A stretch of DNA of 64,000 bases from Codonopsis lanceolata (lineage: Eukaryota; Streptophyta; Magnoliopsida; Asterales; Campanulaceae), in NCBI GenBank assembly GCA_013146195.2, contig CM028381.1, positions 94,939,255-95,003,254 of the forward strand, in the 5' to 3' direction. Positions 34,507-45,530 of the stretch are shown here, one piece after another; positions within the stretch are counted from its first letter, which is position 1, and each line of letters starts with the position of its first letter. The notes below the pieces were generated by a model. The model made no database searches, was not told the origin of the DNA, and saw nothing but the letters and a program-made list of their open reading frames with translations. The translations under genes and the position numbers were made by a program.

Positions 34507-35094
34507 GGATGAGCTCGGCCCAAATCCTGGTCACAAGTCAAGCATATGTACCTTCACATGATAGTCACATGGGATACAAAGACCACGAATCATATTACCC
34601 GAGCAAGATTATCCAAGCTAATCATAGCAAGCTCCTTTCGATCAGGAATCCGTCTATAAGTCTGTCCGAGCAACGAGCAAGGTTGCCCGGATACACATGT
34701 ACTCACCAAGAACACGACTACTTGATAACTCTCAAACACGAGATTTTATCTATGACTTCGTCAATTACGCAGTCAACCCGCATTTATGACCATAAAGGCC
34801 TAAGATCTCTCTACAATAACTACTCAGCCCGGATTTCATTCTCAAAGGGCTATATATACCTTACAAGGTTTCATTTGAAAGGTACGCTCACTTTACACAC
34901 CAAAACTCTATCCTTTTGCTTTCAATCAAGCTTAAGACTTACTCTCACACCTGAGGGGTTTCGCGAGGCCCTGCATTGCATTCCTTCTAAGGTGTTCTTC
35001 TTTTGACAAGTTTCGTCTAAGATCCAACCTTTACATAAGCCCAGATATCCTACAATCTCCGAAGAATGACCCAACACCAAATTATGTAGCATCA
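34507..35094 (+). mobile_element. Element D 5' LTR
   Basis: Starts GGATGAGCTCGG (the 3' copy has TGATGAGCTCGG, so the first T has mutated) and ends GTAGCATCA. A TATA box lies at 34851-34858. Confidence 0.92.
34851..34858 (+). promoter_or_regulatory. TATA box in element D 5' LTR
   Basis: tatatata followed by cc. The same site is at 47668-47675 in the 3' LTR. Confidence 0.7.
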
Positions 35095-35097
35095 GTT

Positions 35098-35114
35098 TGG
35101 TTCCGTTGCCGGGA
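35098..35114 (+). promoter_or_regulatory. Primer binding site of element D
   Basis: TGGTTCCGTTGCCGGGA, close to the tRNA-Asp-type primer site TGGCGCCGTTGCCGG used by many plant Ty3/gypsy elements, three bases after the LTR. Confidence 0.78.
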
Positions 35115-35157
35115 AAGAAAATTTTCCGATCATTTTATCAATAAAACTTAGTTAAAC

Positions 35158-37042
35158 ATGGCCAAGAACAGTAAGAGACAAGTCGGAGCAAATGGAAATG
35201 CAGGTGGAGACGTGTATGTTCACCTAGGGGATTGGCCACCAGTGAATAATAGGCCGAGGGAGTACCCCAGCCGGAACTTCCCCCAAGGAATGGGCTTCCC
35301 CCAATGGGAAGAGACATGATGACAAGGTCGCCGACGGTGGCACAACATGCTCCTCTTGGTGATGCGGGATTCATTCCAATGAATGATCAACCCTAACCCG
35401 ATTTAAGGCATTAGTTGCAACAACAGAGGGCTAACTCGGTTGAACTATGAGAGCATCTGAATCAGCAGCAGAGACACGACTCAGGTTAATCAGTCGCGAG
35501 TCTGTCAAGCGAATGAGTAGGCATGAAGTCGTGGCTCTATGGAATCAAGCACTGTACTTGAACATGATGTTTGTCCTGAACCAATAATTGACCGCACTTG
35601 GTCAATCACTAGTTCCCGCATAGGAACAATTGATTCCAGTCATGCTTGTAGTAAGTGTTCAGCGTATGGCTGAAAGAGCGCCTAGTGTTGGTGGCCCTGC
35701 CCCGCATAGAGATCTTTTAGCCATTGAGCAAGCACCAGCCCGAAATCGAGCAGAAAATGGTGGCAGACACAATCAGGGAACTCATGTGGTCGAAGTCCCC
35801 GAGGAAAGAAATGAACGACGTCGCACTAGAGAGCATAGCGTGGTCGTTGAGTAACAACCTGTTAGCAGAAAGAGCCAGAGAGAGGAGCATGAACGCTCCT
35901 ATCATTCTCATTCCCATTATTCTCAAAGATCCTAAAGGTCACCACCTCGAAAGGAACACGACAGATGGACAGATGTCCCCATCATTCCCCGACCACCAAG
36001 AGCTCTTACCTGTTACAGCACAACCAATGGTTATACCTCAATAAGCTATAGTTTAACTCGCGACAGCTCCCGTGGTAGTACCGCCATTAAAACCTCAAAC
36101 CATGGGTGAGGTATTGGCAATTGTGCAGGCGAGGATGGACGGATGGGAAGCTGGTCGCTAATCTGATGGGATAATTCGGCCAACAGATGGCAGTCCTTTT
36201 GCAGACTGTATTGAAAATACACCTCCAGCTTAGGGGGCTGTCTTCCCAAATTTTGACAAATACTTAGGCAAGACCCGAGCAGGAGATCGGCTACGTTCAT
36301 TTGAAGCCCAAGTGGGCTTAGTTACCAACTGTGAAGTGCTCAAAATGAAAGCATTTGCTGGGGTTATTCAGGGCAAGGCCCAAAGCTGGTTCGACAGATT
36401 CCCAAGAGGAACCATCATTGCATGGAAGGATCTAAAAGAAAATTTTCTATTTGAATTCGGCTCGGTAGGCTCCTTGCCTATGAGTTGATTTGACCTTTAC
36501 AAGGTGGTCCAATGAGTTAATGAATCTTCCCATAGTTACGTTGAAAGATTTACTAAGGTGCTCGAGCAGGTCACGGGCATGACCGAAGGTGAGGTCACAC
36601 TCTGCTTTTTGAATAACATACGAAGTGGGGATCTAAAGCAAGAGATGGTAATGCATCCGTCAGCAACTCAGAGTGAGATGCTTGCTCGGGCCCAATTGTT
36701 CAGGTCGACGGAGGTTGATTGAAGGGGCAAAGGAAAGAAGAAAGAAGAAAGTAGCTCGGTGGCAACTACAACCCCTCAAATAACAACAATTCTTGTAGAG
36801 GCCGAAATAGGACATCTAATTCGGCTCAACGATTTAGAGAGCAGTACTTCACTCCTCTGAATTCTTCAAGGGAGGAGATTATGATGCAGATTCAGAATGA
36901 CCTTTCTGCTCCCTACCCCATGAATCCAGACGCGGCTCAGTATCAGGATAACACAAAATTTTGTGCTTATCACAATGATGTGGGACATGTCACTAAAGAA
37001 TGCATTATCCTGAAAAAAAGGATCCAACGATTGATCAATTAA
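35158..37042 (+). pseudogene. Element D gag (decayed)
   Basis: Starts MAKNSKRQVGANGNAGGDVY. After several stops the capsid core is clear at 36240-36720 (KYLGKTRAGDRLRSFEAQ, AFAGVIQGKAQSWFDRFPRG, SYVERFTKVLEQV). A Cys/His segment (FCAYHNDVGHVTKEC) lies near 36960-37005, as in Tat gag proteins (C-x2-H-x4-H-x4-C). Multiple stops and frameshifts. Confidence 0.82.
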
Positions 37043-37160
37043 GGATGTCTTGATAGATTTAAACTGGGCCACAACAATAGCAATAATTGTCGCGATCCTC
37101 CTGCTCGGAAAGGAGGAGGGAACATTGGGAAATGCCCCTTAAATACAAGGGGTAGTAAAC

Positions 37161-37841
37161 ATGATCTTCGAGGAGGAACCTACCTCAACTCAGCTAGGCA
37201 AACACATTTACTCGCTGTCAAAAGAAATAAGTGTGCCACTAGTTACACGGGTGGGTGAGCTGACCATTCAATTTACTCACAGTGAATTAGCGAGTATAGC
37301 TCTGGCATCCGAGAAACCTTTGGTTATCTCGACATTGATTAACAACTATCAAGTACACTGTGTGCTGATAGACACGGGGGCCTGCCAAGATGTGTTTTAC
37401 TACAACTGTTTCAAGGAGATCGGTCTCACTGATACTCACTTGAAACCATACTTGGGGACACTGGAAGGGTTCACAAACCACAAGGTCGAAGTCAAAGGCC
37501 TAGTCGATCTGGAAGTTTACATCAGTGATGGGGAACACATGAGGCTTGAGATCATTACCTTCCTCGTTATTGTTCTAAAGTCGTCGTACAATGCTATCAT
37601 GGGCATCCTTTCCATGGCTCACTTCCAGATGGTTGCTTTAATACCCCATCAGCGAGCAAACTTATATGCTGAAAGTGGTACTGGGATACTTTACAGCAAA
37701 CCCCGAGCAATGTGGGTGTACGTTCGGGACACTCAGAAAAAGAAGCAAAAAATTACTTTTTCTACTCCCAACGCAAATCACTATCTCAAAAAAAGGAGAA
37801 ATCCTATCAGACCAATGGCCCTGTCATTATGGGAATCATAA
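37161..37841 (+). pseudogene. Element D aspartic protease
   Basis: An open frame with VLIDTGACQDVFYY, the D-T-G active site in the Tat-type context, and a downstream AIMGILSMAHFQMV flap-end motif. It looks intact over the domain but is cut off from gag and pol by stops. Confidence 0.85.
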
Positions 37842-38019
37842 CGGAAGGTGAATGCTCATAGCCCCAGGATATGGAGATCAATGACCTGGGTAAGCAGGGT
37901 GAAATAGTTAAAGCTCCAGAGCCAGCTTGGAAATCAGCTGGCAACACAAAAATTGAAAAAGAGACTCTACAAGTTCGGGAGGAGCCAGAATTTTGAACTG
38001 AGGATGAGCTCGAAGAAAT

Positions 38020-39021
38020 TGTTAACAACCCTGCTCACCCTGAGCATAAGATCAATATTAGGACGACTATGTCGCCAGAAGAGCAAACACGACTTATCGA
38101 GTAACTAAAAGAGAGTCTTGATATGTTCGCTTGGATTGTGGAAGATATGAGAGGTGTGAGCGAGGAGGTGGCTCTTCATTGCCTAAGCGTGGATCCCTCC
38201 TTCAAGCCAATACAACAACGTCTTAGGCAATTCTCCCTGGAGAAAAGTGAGGTGATCAGAGAGGAGGTGGAAAAATTGTGTTGAAGGCAAACATCATTAA
38301 AGAAATCCATTATCCATCTTGGTTGGCCAATGTGGTAATGGTGAAGAAAATCAACGACAAGTGGAGGATGTGTGTTGACTTCACAGATCTCAACAAAGCT
38401 TGCCCTAAAGATAGCTATCCTCTTCCTCGCATAGACCGACTGGTCAATGCTATTGCTGGTTTTGAAAGGCTTAGCTTCTTGGATGGGTATTCGGGGTACC
38501 ACCAGGTAAAAATGTGTGAAAAAGACAAGGCTCTAACCGCTTTTCGGGTAGGAGGTGGTCTTTACTGCTTCAAAATGACGCCTTTCGGGTTAAAAAACGC
38601 TGGAGCAACTTATCAACGCATGGTGAATAAGATTTTTGGCCGGAAGATTGGCCAAAACATGGAGGCATACATTGATGACATGGTCATTAAGACTAAAGGT
38701 CGAGACCATAGCAAGGACTTGGAAGATACTTTTGTCAATCTCGAGAAGAATAAAATAAAATTGAACTTGAGCAAATGCGTGTTTGGGGTCTGGGCAGGCA
38801 AGTTCTTAGGCTTCATGGTCAATCAAAGGGGGATTGAAGCTAACTCAGAGAAGATCCATGCGCTATTCGACATGAAGCCACCGAGATACATCAAGGACAT
38901 ACATCGCCTAAATGGAACAATCATTGCTCTTGGCCGCTTCATATCTCGCTCAGCTGAGCGATGTTTGCCTTTCTTCAAAGTTCTCCGCGACAACAAATTT
39001 TTTGAATGGAATAAGGAATAT
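38020..39021 (+). pseudogene. Element D reverse transcriptase (C-terminus lost)
   Basis: The linker (MSPEEQTRLIE...DMFAWIVEDM) has a stop and a small shift near 38277. It is followed by an open RT: VVMVKKINDKWRMCVDFTDL, LDGYSGYHQV, MTPFGLKNAGATYQRM and active site YIDDMV (38668-38685). It ends at FFEWNKEY where element C begins. RNase H and integrase do not reappear after element C. Confidence 0.88.
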
Positions 39022-39858
39022 TGATATGATTCTGACCACCAACCAAGAACCAAGATTGTCACGAGCATGAAAGAGGCATTGGAAGCATGTAGATCAAGGT
39101 TCGAGGGTTCATATGAGCATGGATCGAGATTCAAGGGTTCTAAAATGTATGGATCAAGGCTCAAGAGTTTGCACGAGGTTCATCTACGACCCGGGAGGTT
39201 CAAGGACCAATTTAGGAGTCAAAAAAAAGAGACTAAAATGATTCCCTTATGAGTCCTAAACCCTAAGGGGTTATTTTCCTATGTTAAATTAGGGTTAGGG
39301 GAAGGTTCAAGGTACTTTACAAAGTGAGCTTTGTAGAAAAATAGGATTGGTAGATTTTCCTTATTTTGGTTGTTTATTGCTTCCTAATTAGATTAGGTAA
39401 CTTACCTAATTATTTCCTATATAGATTAGGTAAGTTGAGTTGTTTTCTTTTATTTTAGGTTTCCTTTTTACTTCTAATATTAGGATTGACAACCCATATA
39501 AATAAGGGTTGTGGCTTATTGTTTTACAACTTTTGTTGATTATTGATTAAAATAGTTTTCGAGTGTTTTTCAAAACCTCCTTGTTCTCTTTGAACTTGTG
39601 ATTATTTGGTAAGAGACCAAGTAATTGAATCTCGAACTTATCAATAGGATATTCATCCCTATTGTGACGTTCAACCTTATTCTGAGGGTCGTGATCGTCT
39701 CACAAAAGGATCGCAGTCAAATTATACCAAGGTTCTGCGTAAATTGTTTCATAGAATCGAGGAGTCACCATCCATCAAATTCACTTGACGTTCTTCACTT
39801 GCTGTGCTGCGTGATCTTTGCTTCCTCCATCGCAAGTACGCATCTAGGAATCATATCA
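39022..39858 (+). mobile_element. Element C 5' LTR (837 bp)
   Basis: Matches 45000-45530 over its first about 525 bp. TATA box tataaata at 39497-39504. It ends ATATCA just before the primer site. The frame 39067-39252 inside it is the copied end of pol, not a gene. Confidence 0.88.
39497..39504 (+). promoter_or_regulatory. TATA box in element C LTR
   Basis: tataaata, repeated at 45457-45464 in the 3' LTR. Confidence 0.7.
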
Positions 39859-39860
39859 TT

Positions 39861-39873
39861 TGGTATCAAGAGC
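39861..39873 (+). promoter_or_regulatory. Primer binding site of element C
   Basis: TGGTATCAAGAGC, the initiator tRNA-Met type primer site with one extra A, two bases after the LTR end. Confidence 0.75.
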
Positions 39874-40533
39874 TAAGTTTCGTTTCCATAATCTATCTTA
39901 CTTAAATTGTTCTTATTTTGTTCATATATTTGTTTCTTTTCTTCCTTCAAATTAGAATCATTAATCTTAGTTTGTTCTTTTAAAAATTTGTGTTTTGTTT
40001 GTTTATTTCAAACCCTAAAACTTATAGGATTATAAATTAAAATAAAAAATAAAAAAATATGCAGTTACTGTTCACGTTAGATTAAAAAAAATTAATTTGT
40101 TACTGTTACTGTTCATCAGACAGCAAGTTTAAAACAAAAAAAAGTAAGTTTTGGCCTAAAGCAAAGGAATCCGAAAATAAAATAAAAAAGAAAAAAAAAA
40201 CCTTTGTTGTTGTTCACGTCAGTCTGTTAAAAAAATAAAAAAAATTATCAGTATTGTTCCTTTTTTGGACAAGCCGTTTGGTAAGCTTGAAGAACATTGT
40301 TATTAGTTGCATCTAGTTTCTAAGCTAAAAAATAAATCCTTCTTTACAACTAATCATTGAGCCAATCATCCTTAAAACTCCACTCTTAATTTCTTTCTCT
40401 ACACATGATTCTTATTGATTGAGTTTTTGGTTTTGCTTACTTCATTAATCACTATTTAATTGTTTATTTCTTTTAGAACTTGGAGGAATTGAAAGTGAGG
40501 GGGAGTAGGTAAACACGAGAGGAGTGACATTAA
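39874..40533 (+). other. Element C leader, non-coding
   Basis: AT-rich untranslated leader between the primer site and gag fragment; two gttactgttcac-type short repeats near 40060-40110. Confidence 0.5.
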
Positions 40534-40845
40534 TTGAGCGATACACATAAGGGAGGGGGTGAGGTGATTTTTTCTATTAAATTTTCTTGCATGTACTCCA
40601 TGTCCACTACAAGTGACAATAATGTTCATACCTTTGATATAAGACTTTATATGGATGGTTTGGTGAGAGATTTGAACAAAACTATGAGGGAGCAAAAGGA
40701 GGATCTAATGCAAGAGATTGGGAAGATTCGTAGTGAAAGTAAGAAAAGATCAAGAGAGGGAGGTAATAAACCTAATGATGTGCCAAGACGTAGACTAGAT
40801 GAAGAATTTGATTTTGAGAAATTTTGGGAGGATCTTCAGTTGTAA
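40534..40845 (+). pseudogene. Element C gag fragment
   Basis: A 103-aa frame rich in charged residues (MREQKEDLMQEIGKIRSESK, DEEFDFEKFWEDLQL). It lacks the capsid core and zinc knuckle. It ends in a TAA, and the same frame reads on into the protease at 40939. Confidence 0.55.
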
Positions 40846-41478
40846 ATTAAGAATTCAAAATTAAAACAAGAGGAGGTAAATAAGGGTGACGAAAATTCTT
40901 CTAATCCTTTACCAATAGGTGATGAGAGAGAAAACAATATGATAGTTAAGAGGATGTTAGAAGTGAGAGTTTTAAATGTTGAAGAGATTGAAAAAGAGAA
41001 AATATTCTTTACTAAGTGCAAAGTGCAAGAGCGAGTTTGTGGGGTCATCATTGATGGAGGTAGTTGTACTAATGTTGCTAGTGTGACCATGGTTAAAAAA
41101 TTAGGGTTACATACAACCAAGCATCATAAACCCTACAAGTTGCAAATGTTGAATAGAGATGGTAAATTGAGTGTGAACAAGCAAGTGCTTGTGAAGTTCA
41201 AGATTAGTAGATATGAAGATGAGGTGATGTGTGATGTGGTGCCAATACGACAAACTCATTTATTGCTAGGGAGACCTTGGCAAGTTGAGAGGAGTGTTAC
41301 TTATGATGGCAACACAACAAGACATTCATTCGTACACAATCAAAGAACCATTAAACTTGCACCATTGACTCCTAGACAAGCTTGTGAGAATTTTATGATG
41401 TTAAATTCAATATCTAGTGAAGAGAGAAAGGTTAGTGAGGAAAAGAATATAGAGAAGTCTTTAAAAAAAAGAGCTTGA
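40846..41478 (+). pseudogene. Element C aspartic protease
   Basis: Open frame with VCGVIIDGGSCTNVASVTMV, then HHKPYKLQMLN...GKLSVNKQVLVKF and HLLLGRPWQVERSVTYDG, matching the protease of element B. Looks intact over the domain. In related elements it cuts the gag-pol polyprotein. Confidence 0.85.
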
Positions 41479-41645
41479 GAGAAAATAATGAGAGTTTGGC
41501 TAGAGAGCAAAGTGAGGAGTGTGAGATAGCCAAGAAAAAGGAGAGCTTGAGTGAAAATAATAAGAGTTTGGCTATAGATAAAAGTGAGTTTTCTGAGATA
41601 GCCAATAAAAATGAGAGCTTGTTTGAAAACAAGAATGAGAGGCCG
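41470..41645 (+). repeat. 72-bp coding tandem repeat in the protease-ORF linker
   Basis: gagcttgagtgaaaataa-type phrases recur at about 41470, 41542 and 41614. They encode repeated EIAKKKESLSENN-like segments (24 aa each), Glu/Lys/Ser-rich and probably unstructured or coiled. They are read in frame +1 relative to the protease. Confidence 0.75.
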
Positions 41646-41772
41646 ATTTTAAAGACTACTAAAAGATGTGAGATAACCGGGCAAAAGGAGAGGAAAATGT
41701 GAGAAAGAGAAAGAAAGTGAGACAAATTTTGATACTAATGAAGTTAATGTTGTATTGTCAAATTCTTTTGTT

Positions 41773-42756
41773 TCTTTGTCATAGATTTTTCAAGAAGCAC
41801 CACCAAAAGAAATTGTGAGATTCAAGATGGAATTCCAACAAGGTAAGGAGATTGTTGTAGAACCTACGTTTTCTCAAATGTATGATCTTAATCTTTCTTG
41901 GAAGAATAAGTTATGTGGTGAATTGTTACATGTTAAGCACCATGACATTGAGAATAATCTCAATATAGTTGTTGTTGAGTTTGGGAAATTGAGTGGTCTT
42001 GTGGACACTTGTGTCATGGGTGAAATTGTTAAGCCACCTAATTTATTACATGTTAAACACCATAACTTGGGTGAGAAATTCAAAAAATTTAGAAGTGTTG
42101 CTTTGAAAAAAATGATTAGTCTTATGAATGACTTGTTCATGAGAGAGATTGTTAGACCATATGACATGTGTAGAAAGTTTCTATTGCAAGATTTTGTTAG
42201 TCACCATGGTCTAAGTGATTGGATGAAATGTGGTGAATATATTGATGATGACTTAAATTTGGCATTGCATCTACCTAATGATTCGTATGTGGATCCATTC
42301 ATGAATGGTACATTGGTTGTCAGTATGGAAAGATTGCATTGTGCATTGCAAATTGGAAAGAAAATTCTAAATTTTGGATTGGGGATTTCTAAGTTTCACT
42401 AAGATGTGAATTCTAAACTTGTGATTATGCATGATATTTCTATGACGAATTATTTTGTTGCATATCATAAGATTGTTGAAGTTTCCCATGATGCGTTGAT
42501 GTTGCATAAGATTTATGGATTGCATGATATACATAAAGCCTTTTCTTCTTTGTTAGATGCAATTCTTCATAAGCATACAAAAACTTGGGAAGGTTGTAAA
42601 CTTTGTGTTGAGGGTGTCCATGAGAAAGTATTGAGGTATGATAGTTTAATGCATGGGAGCATATATTTTGATAGGATTGCGTGGCATGAGGGATACTTAT
42701 CATTGAGGTCATTGTTTCATGATATTTTTGTTATCTTTATGTTACCTAGTGCTATT
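41773..42756 (+). pseudogene. Element C unrecognised ORF (first part), replaces RT to integrase
   Basis: I do not recognise this protein. The frame starts where pol linker sequence is expected (QEAPPKEIVRFKMEFQQGKE, from about 41788) and runs about 320 residues with one TAA at 42400-42402. It contains two LLHVKHH repeats (GELLHVKHHDIENN and PPNLLHVKHHNLGEKF), no RT YXDD and no integrase DDE motifs. Removing the solo LTR at 42757-44551 and one TSD copy (1,800 bp, divisible by three) keeps the frame open into the pol tail. Long open frame despite age suggests it was once translated; a captured host segment or a rearranged pol are both possible. Confidence 0.5.
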
Positions 42757-42954
42757 TGTGGGCTCCCGGGTCTGCGCCCGCGCCTCGCGCGCCCTTGGTT
42801 AGGGGTGCGCGTACGTGTGGATGCGGGACACCACTGCTCTCGTTCCACCCTCCCTTGTTTAGGGGAAGACGAAATCAAAAATGCGAGAGGAGTGATGTCT
42901 ATGATAGCGTGTTGGAATGCGCCTCGGTTGCCTTTAGTGGATTTTTAACCCAAT

Positions 42955-43290
42955 ATAGGAACTTGTGGTTTCCCGCATCAAGTTATCCCTTTTTTAGGGG
43001 ATACCAGGATATGGGAATGCATTACCCTTTCATTCCCATTTTCCCTTTTTTAGGGGAAAACGAAAAAGTGCAAAAAAGGAAATTGTGACGCCCCCACTAT
43101 GGATTTTATTAAAAATAGCCTTATGACCCGTTTTGGATCACTATGAGAGCTTTGGGTTTCCCGTATCAAGTTATCCCTTTTTTAGGGGATACCAGGATAT
43201 GAGAATACATCACCCTTCCATTCCCATTCTCTCTGTTTTAGGAGAGAACGGAAAAGTGCAAAGAAGGAGTGTTGCGAGGCCCCACTGGAT
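42955..43290. repeat. Tandem repeat, about 180-bp unit, two copies
   Basis: catcaagttatccctttttt...gataccaggatatg occurs near 42978 and 43162, with the same following aacgaaaaagtgcaaa-type sequence. Confidence 0.85.
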
Positions 43291-43700
43291 CCAAAAAGTT
43301 TTAGAGTCGCCATCTTTATTTTAAGGAAAAAATAAAGCAAAACCAGAAAAAGAAAACCAGAGATAATGAAAACGGGTTCGGAGGCTAAGTTACGAGTTGG
43401 GAAGGTGCTAGGCACCCAACTCGCCCTTTCAGTCTCAAAATAGTTTTTGGCTAAAGTATGCTTATTGTTATATTTATTTAGCAGATAAATAAAGCATTAA
43501 AAGACAGGAAAGTAAAACAAATACATCCGTGGCTATATTATTTACGGACTTGCAGCCATTTCCTTTCAATAATTACAAATGCATTTAAAAATATTTGGCC
43601 ATTATAACGGCTCTTTTACATAATATTTCCTAATCTAATCCGGGCAGCACAACGACTTATATTGACTACATTGGGCCGGATTTTAAATAACAACTTTTAT

Positions 43701-43702
43701 AA

Positions 43703-43733
<31 letters not shown>

Positions 43734-43747
43734 GTAAATAAATAAAA
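43701..43747. repeat. (AAAT)n microsatellite
   Basis: About 11 AAAT units with one interruption. Confidence 0.92.
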
Positions 43748-43829
43748 TGCCCTTAAAGGCTATTACCTTTTAGAGTGGGGTGTGCTCGCTCTGTCCTTCT
43801 CGGGAGAGGGAGACTTTTATTGTTATTGC

Positions 43830-44010
43830 TGATGTGATTCGGGCAGAGTGACGGCTTATATATGATAGTTTTGGCTTACTCACTTGGGCAGAATAACGGC
43901 TTAGTTTTGGTGGTTTTGGCCTTTTTCGTTGGGCGGAATAACGGCTTATTTCGGGTGATTTCAGCCTATTTACTCGGGCAGAGTAACGGCTTACTTTATG
44001 GTTTTTTGGG
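43830..44010. repeat. Tandem repeat, about 50-bp unit, four copies
   Basis: gggcagaataacggctta recurs four times with ttttggcc-type tails. Confidence 0.8.
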
Positions 44011-44551
44011 CCGGGAAAACAGGGTGGATACCTAACTAAAGGGCTAGGGATCACTTTAATCGGTTGGATTTGTGTTTGGAGGAGGTTTGGCAGGGTTTTG
44101 AGGCTTTATGGGAGGAGGATCGGACACTGCGTAAAATTTACGTAGAGTTTTCCTGGGCTTTAAGCCTTCAGCGACAATTATGTCGAAATGGGGAGCCGGG
44201 CACCTCTATTTATAGTTGGATCCGTGCTTCATTGGCTTGTACCGTGCGCTTGACATTTTGTACAATGCGTTAACTGAGCGGGCACTGTTGAAGACCTTGG
44301 CGCGGACAAATAGCTCCTTGGGCGCGGCGCCAAGCATGGAGGGCGCAGTGCCAGATATTGGTGGGCGCGGCGCCAACTGTTCAAAATTTTCAATTTTTTG
44401 ACACTTTCCCCCCTGCAGTTCACTATTCATGCATCCTACTTTCTCCTTTTGCATTTTCAACCCTGTAACTTGACATTTTGTTAAGTTTAAGCAGTTCTTG
44501 ATATCGCATGCCAGAGTTACCTATCAGGGGTACGAAATTGAGGTATCTACA

Positions 44552-44999
44552 CTATTGCGATACTCATCATTGTGACAAGGGGCACCTACGTTAGATTGAT
44601 ATTTGAACCCAGAGATAGGGTGTGGATGTGTTTGAATGTGGATCGAAATTCCAATTGGAGGGGCTTTGAGTTGCATACTCGAAAATATGAGTCCTTTCAT
44701 AATATTGAGCAAATTTCGTGTGGTGGTAAATTGATACATAACCAATTGTGTGCTAACAATGTTGTTCTTGTTGTAGTACATCATTTTGTTGTGTTTATTC
44801 TACAGTTAAAGGTGAAAATCTTGACGGAGTACCAAAATGTATCGATTGAAAGACAAGCTAGAATGGTCTTTGATCCCGGTGATTGGAGATACATGAACTT
44901 GCATGAAATAGTTTGCAAACATGGAGAGTTTGAGCAAATCGACGACATGAAATCATATGGTCTTTATTTGAGGACAAATCCTTTTCAAGAGAGAGGGAA
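44552..44999 (+). pseudogene. Element C unrecognised ORF (second part) joined to integrase C-terminal tail
   Basis: Continues the frame of 41773-42756. An unrecognised segment with an echo of the tail motif (IFEPRDRVWM) is followed by ARMVFDPGDWRYMNLHE and LRTNPFQERGND. These match the normal end of pol in this element group (FEPGDWVWV..., RTNPFQE.GND). So the true 3' end of pol is present while its centre is not. Confidence 0.65.
44985..44999 (+). promoter_or_regulatory. Polypurine tract of element C
   Basis: caagagagagggaa lies directly before the TGATATG start of the 3' LTR. Confidence 0.7.
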
Positions 45000-45530
45000 T
45001 GATATGATTTTGATCACCAACCAAGAACCAAGATTATCACGAGCATGAAAGAGGCATTGGAAGCATGTAGATCGAGGTTCGAGGGTTCATATGAGCATGG
45101 ATCGAGATTCAAGGGTTCTAAAATGTATGTATCAAGGCTCTAGAGTTTGCACAAGGTTCATCTACGACCTGGGAGGTTCAAGGATCAATTTAGGAGTAAA
45201 AAAAAGACTAAAATGTTGGCCTTATGAGTCCTAAACCCTAAGGGGTTGTTTTCCTAGGGGAAGGTTCAAGGCACTTTACAAAGTGAGCCTTGTAGAAAAA
45301 CGAGATTGGTAGATTTTCTTTATTTTTGTTGTTTATTGTTTCCTAATTAGATTAGGTAACTTACCTAATTGTTTCCTATATAGATTAGGTAATTTGTGTT
45401 GTTTCCTTTTATTTTAGGTTTCCTTTTTTACTTCTAGGATTAGGATTCACAACCCATATAAATAAGGGTTGCGGCTTATTGTTTTACAATTTTTGCTGAT
45501 TATTGATTAAAATAATTTTCGAGTGTTTTT
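45000..45530 (+). mobile_element. Element C 3' LTR, truncated (U5 missing)
   Basis: Collinear with 39022-39570 up to gagtgttttt, then switches to element D sequence. The last about 290 bp of the LTR are absent. Confidence 0.88.

Larger units (their letters stand above)
42757..44551 (+). mobile_element. Solo LTR (1,795 bp) nested in element C, perfect TSD
   Basis: Starts TGTGGGCTCCCGGGTC and ends GAGGTATCTACA, flanked by CTATT (42752-42756 and 44552-44556). Contains a 180-bp tandem repeat (42955-43290), an (AAAT)n run and four about 50-bp repeats (43830-44010), and a TATA-like ctatttatag at 44206. It is the innermost of three nested insertions. Family not assigned. Confidence 0.9.
39022..45530 (+). 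mobile_element. Element C: LTR element inserted in element D, with unusual internal ORF
   Basis: 5' LTR 39022-39858 (837 bp, TGATATGATT...ATATCA), primer site, gag fragment, DGG-type protease, an unrecognised ORF in place of RT/RNase H/most of integrase, then a recognisable integrase C-terminal tail, PPT and a 3' LTR truncated at 45530. A 1.8-kb solo LTR sits in its ORF. The 3' U5 is missing, so a TSD cannot be checked (left flank aatat, 39017-39021). Confidence 0.85.

Noticed and set aside
34500..35006. 168-aa ORF, with a similar frame at 47197-47823
   Set aside because: It runs through the LTR promoter and R region. Similarity between the two is due to LTR identity, not protein conservation.
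39067..39252. 61-aa ORF
   Set aside because: Copy of the pol 3' end carried within the element C LTR.
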